Source: an uncultured Eubacteriales bacterium (GTDB lineage: Bacteria > Bacillota > Clostridia > Oscillospirales > Oscillospiraceae). Taken from it: 5,888 nucleotides of DNA. Positions 5,701 to 5,888 of this stretch are shown here, one piece after another; the first letter of the stretch is position 1, and the number at the start of each line of letters is the position of its first letter. Location: the NCBI GenBank assembly GCA_902496595.1, contig CABVBV010000133.1, positions 1-5,888 of the forward strand, given 5' to 3'. The translations under genes and the position numbers were made by a program. The notes below the pieces were generated by a model that was not told the DNA's origin, did no database searches, and saw only the letters and a list, made by a program, of their open reading frames with translations.

Positions 5701-5888
5701 CAGTTGCTGCCGACGAGCGTCGCGCCGTCGTCGGTGACGGTGAAGTTCGCGTCCTTGTCTCCCGTGACGGTCAGCTTGTACAGCAGCGTCACCTCGCCGC
5801 CGTCGGGGATAATGACGGGATCGTCGTAGTTCACGGTAACATTATCGAGGTCGAGCGTGGCGTCCTCCGGGGCTTGCGTCAGCCGCTC
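2796..5888 (-). CDS. SLH-domain modular surface protein, N-terminal part missing at the window edge
   Basis: This is the C-terminal 1030 residues of a secreted protein attached to the cell wall through SLH domains, which bind pyruvylated secondary wall polymers. Residue numbers count from the first visible codon at 5888. Module A (1-about 110) and module B (142-about 253) are nearly identical beta-rich, DUF11-like repeats with LLYKLTVTG cores, joined by acidic Pro-containing linkers with ASEEP. Residues 285-642 are an unassigned region starting YTVTIAPANIVAYTGG and ending near LVFKVSGFSPFVLIY. After an acidic stretch comes a diverged module C (657-766), a Pro-rich linker (780-804), three SLH domains (805-968) and a Trp-rich tail. 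The frame is open to the edge with no stop, and the GTG at 5832-5834 is an internal Val codon of the repeat, not a start. The signal peptide, ribosome binding site and promoter are outside the window. The stop is TGA, 10 bases from the shared terminator. No enzymatic motif was recognised; an adhesive or structural role is inferred. Confidence 0.93.
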   Translation of the reverse strand, partial: ERLTQAPEDATLDLDNVTVNYDDPVIIPDGGEVTLLYKLTVTGDKDANFTVTDDGATLVGSNCSAAQSSGKISGTIPASGSALLYVTKTFSADDINEDGKLVNSADIAKGDGTDIGPGVGPAEEETEASEEPTTPVNPSIDGFTKERLTQAPEDATLDLDNVTVNYDDPVIIPDGGEVTLLYKLTVTGDKDANFTVTDDGATLVGSNCSAAQSSGKISGTIPASGSALLYVTKTFSVGDINEDGKLVNMASVAAGQDTGIDPEVGSAEVETPASEEPDEPPQEQYTVTIAPANIVAYTGGAGYGGVTDSDGNIIENTTASGLPEPGYHLLLSESVSEWLSERTDATVNNLGDYLKFTYEDENNTRLWTISYVGVYSRGADGRPTAYVYVLNPSTIQGGDPIPVRLMYLDGENVVEDDNILMSSDQVNKTYTMKINPGALNQSEVKAEITFEDETIVADVVVGTGNLTVLSTVENTDNTNAIVNDSAEVSPDTITAVAPEDVEYYVNDSYVQIIDKDRVQLLVDAVTNSQEYEQQMAQDAMTHVGAAEDAAAELFYLDLVDVKNGNTKVTLGEGNELSIYWPVPQDAAADSTFSIVHYTGMDRTETPGDLDEQSKMIITPTREGDYLVFKVSGFSPFVLIYNADTTGGEDDEEELGEITGFSKQLVTNWGYYDAFDIDSPDFHDGTVYVDENEGVILLYKLTVEGEPGTEYTVVDPGAQVLYGALSGTIGEDGVQVAYVAMPFGWDDILDSDGRLINTAYVEYRDGTRPPDGQAQEEIGVEINDNEPADPPYIPPVKPSEPEYVPDWLNTKDHYAYIIGYEDGSVQPYGSITRAETATIFFRLLTDEARSKYWSSTNSYADVNAGDWYNNAISTLSNMGILGGYADGTFRPNATITRAEFAKIAVSFFKYKDIAAENIFTDVASGSWYESYVAAAAKLGLIEGYEGGVFHPESSITRAEACAIVNRTLSRAPDKDHLLPESEMNVWPDNSREAWYYADMQEATNSHEYKWLGSIEQWLKKLPERDWDALEY
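2799..2984 (-). other. Conserved C-terminal tail after the SLH domains
   Basis: The last 62 residues follow SLH3 and contain MNVWPDN, then AWYYADMQEATNSHEY, then the Trp-containing end LGSIEQWLKKL and DWDALEY. I recognise the 'ATNSHEY' type tail as a recurrent ending of SLH proteins in Clostridia, so it is probably a folded unit completing the SLH trimer rather than loose sequence. Its exact role is unknown to me. Confidence 0.6.
2985..3476 (-). other. Three SLH (S-layer homology) domains
   Basis: The protein segment holds three SLH units. SLH1 (nt 3351-3476) is short: it keeps AYIIGYEDGS and SITRAE but lacks the usual leading F-x-D and hwA half. SLH2 (3165-3323) runs from YADVNAGDWYNNAI through GGYADGTFRPNATITRAE. 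SLH3 (2985-3143) runs from FTDVASGSWYESYV through EGYEGGVFHPESSITRAE. All three carry the TRAE motif (visible residues 831-834, 895-898 and 955-958) known to contribute to binding of secondary cell wall polymer, so all look competent despite the shortened first unit. This anchors the protein at its C-terminus and leaves the repeats pointing outward. Confidence 0.95.
3591..3920 (-). other. Module C, diverged third copy of the beta-sandwich repeat
   Basis: This protein segment aligns with the two near-identical modules upstream. It shows GFSK against GFTK, VILLYKLTVEG against VTLLYKLTVTG, YTVVDPGA against FTVTDDGA, LSGTI against ISGTI, and DSDGRLINTA against NEDGKLVN. It is much more diverged than A and B are from each other, so it is an older copy. 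It sits between the acidic DDEEE stretch and the Pro-rich linker leading into the SLH domains. Confidence 0.75.
3963..5036 (-). other. Uncharacterised central region of the surface protein
   Basis: About 358 residues (visible residues 285-642) lie between module B and module C. The start, YTVTIAPANIVAYTGGAGYGG, resembles a recurrent but unnamed opening in Clostridial surface proteins. The end, GDYLVFKVSGFSPFVLIY, resembles the closing strand often seen in repeat-rich surface proteins of Firmicutes. In between are strand-rich stretches and one more helical patch (DRVQLLVDAVTNSQEYEQQMAQDAM). No catalytic motif was recognised. Selected 60-base lines here have only about 47-53% GC, against 63-68% in the SLH part. 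Confidence 0.6.
5144..5453 (-). repeat. Tandem repeat, copy B (435-bp period)
   Basis: This 310-base stretch matches 5579-5888 at every position except three: 5176 (C versus T), 5179 (A versus G) and 5220 (T versus C). The offset is exactly 435 bases, or 145 codons, so the frame is kept. The first two changes alter Ala-Asp to Val-Gly and the third is silent. From 5221 to 5453 the copies are identical over 233 bases, including third codon positions. The remaining 125 bases of the unit (linker DNA, 5454-5578) have no equally close partner in the window. Confidence 0.97.
5579..5888 (-). repeat. Tandem repeat, copy A, cut by the window edge
   Basis: This is the upstream partner of the repeat at 5144-5453. 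It runs unbroken into the right edge, ending one codon before the position of the conserved GFTK lysine. Further copies may therefore lie beyond the window. On the coding strand it encodes ERLTQAPEDATLDL, then NYDDPVIIPDGG, LLYKLTVTG and DINEDGKLVN. Confidence 0.95.

Noticed and set aside
5144..5888. Repeat array considered as a CRISPR or mobile element.
   Set aside because: The 435-bp period keeps the reading frame and encodes protein modules; there are no short repeats with spacers, terminal inverted repeats or transposase.

Overview
The window looks like chromosomal DNA from a moderately GC-rich member of the Clostridia, most probably an Oscillospiraceae-like gut bacterium. This is inferred from a Firmicutes-type pyrimidine-nucleoside phosphorylase, strong AGGAGG-type ribosome binding sites, a surface protein with three C-terminal SLH domains, and its Trp-rich tail containing 'ATNSHEY', a form I associate with that group. 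No search was run, so the taxonomy is an inference.

Left part (1-2715, + strand): three genes read rightward. A 165-residue cytoplasmic protein of unknown function (47-544) is followed by a candidate extended -10 promoter that overlaps its 3' end. Then comes pdp (589-1893), which releases free base and (deoxy)ribose-1-phosphate from pyrimidine nucleosides. A metallo-beta-lactamase-fold hydrolase of the DHPPP-synthase-like family (1903-2715) starts 9 bases after the pdp stop, with its Shine-Dalgarno overlapping that stop. The last two genes are very probably one transcript.

Middle (2716-2795): an 80-base convergent intergenic space. It holds a perfect 14-bp GC-rich hairpin with A-tracts on the left and T-tracts on the right, so it can terminate transcription from both sides.

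Right part (2796-5888, - strand): one very long open frame that enters from beyond the right edge. It encodes the C-terminal 1030 residues of a modular, secreted, wall-anchored protein. In order it has two almost identical tandem 145-residue beta-sandwich modules (435-bp period, the first cut by the edge), a roughly 360-residue uncharacterised region of lower GC, a third diverged copy of the module, a Pro-rich linker, three SLH domains and a conserved tail. The true start, signal peptide and module number are outside the window. A start at the GTG at 5832-5834 would be an artefact.

I found no RNA genes, CRISPR array, insertion sequence, phage gene or defence system. The points most worth a second look are the homogenised tandem modules at the window edge, a possible Lys-Asn isopeptide chemistry in those modules, the AT-richer central region of the surface protein, and the tight pairing of pdp with an MBL hydrolase of unknown substrate.
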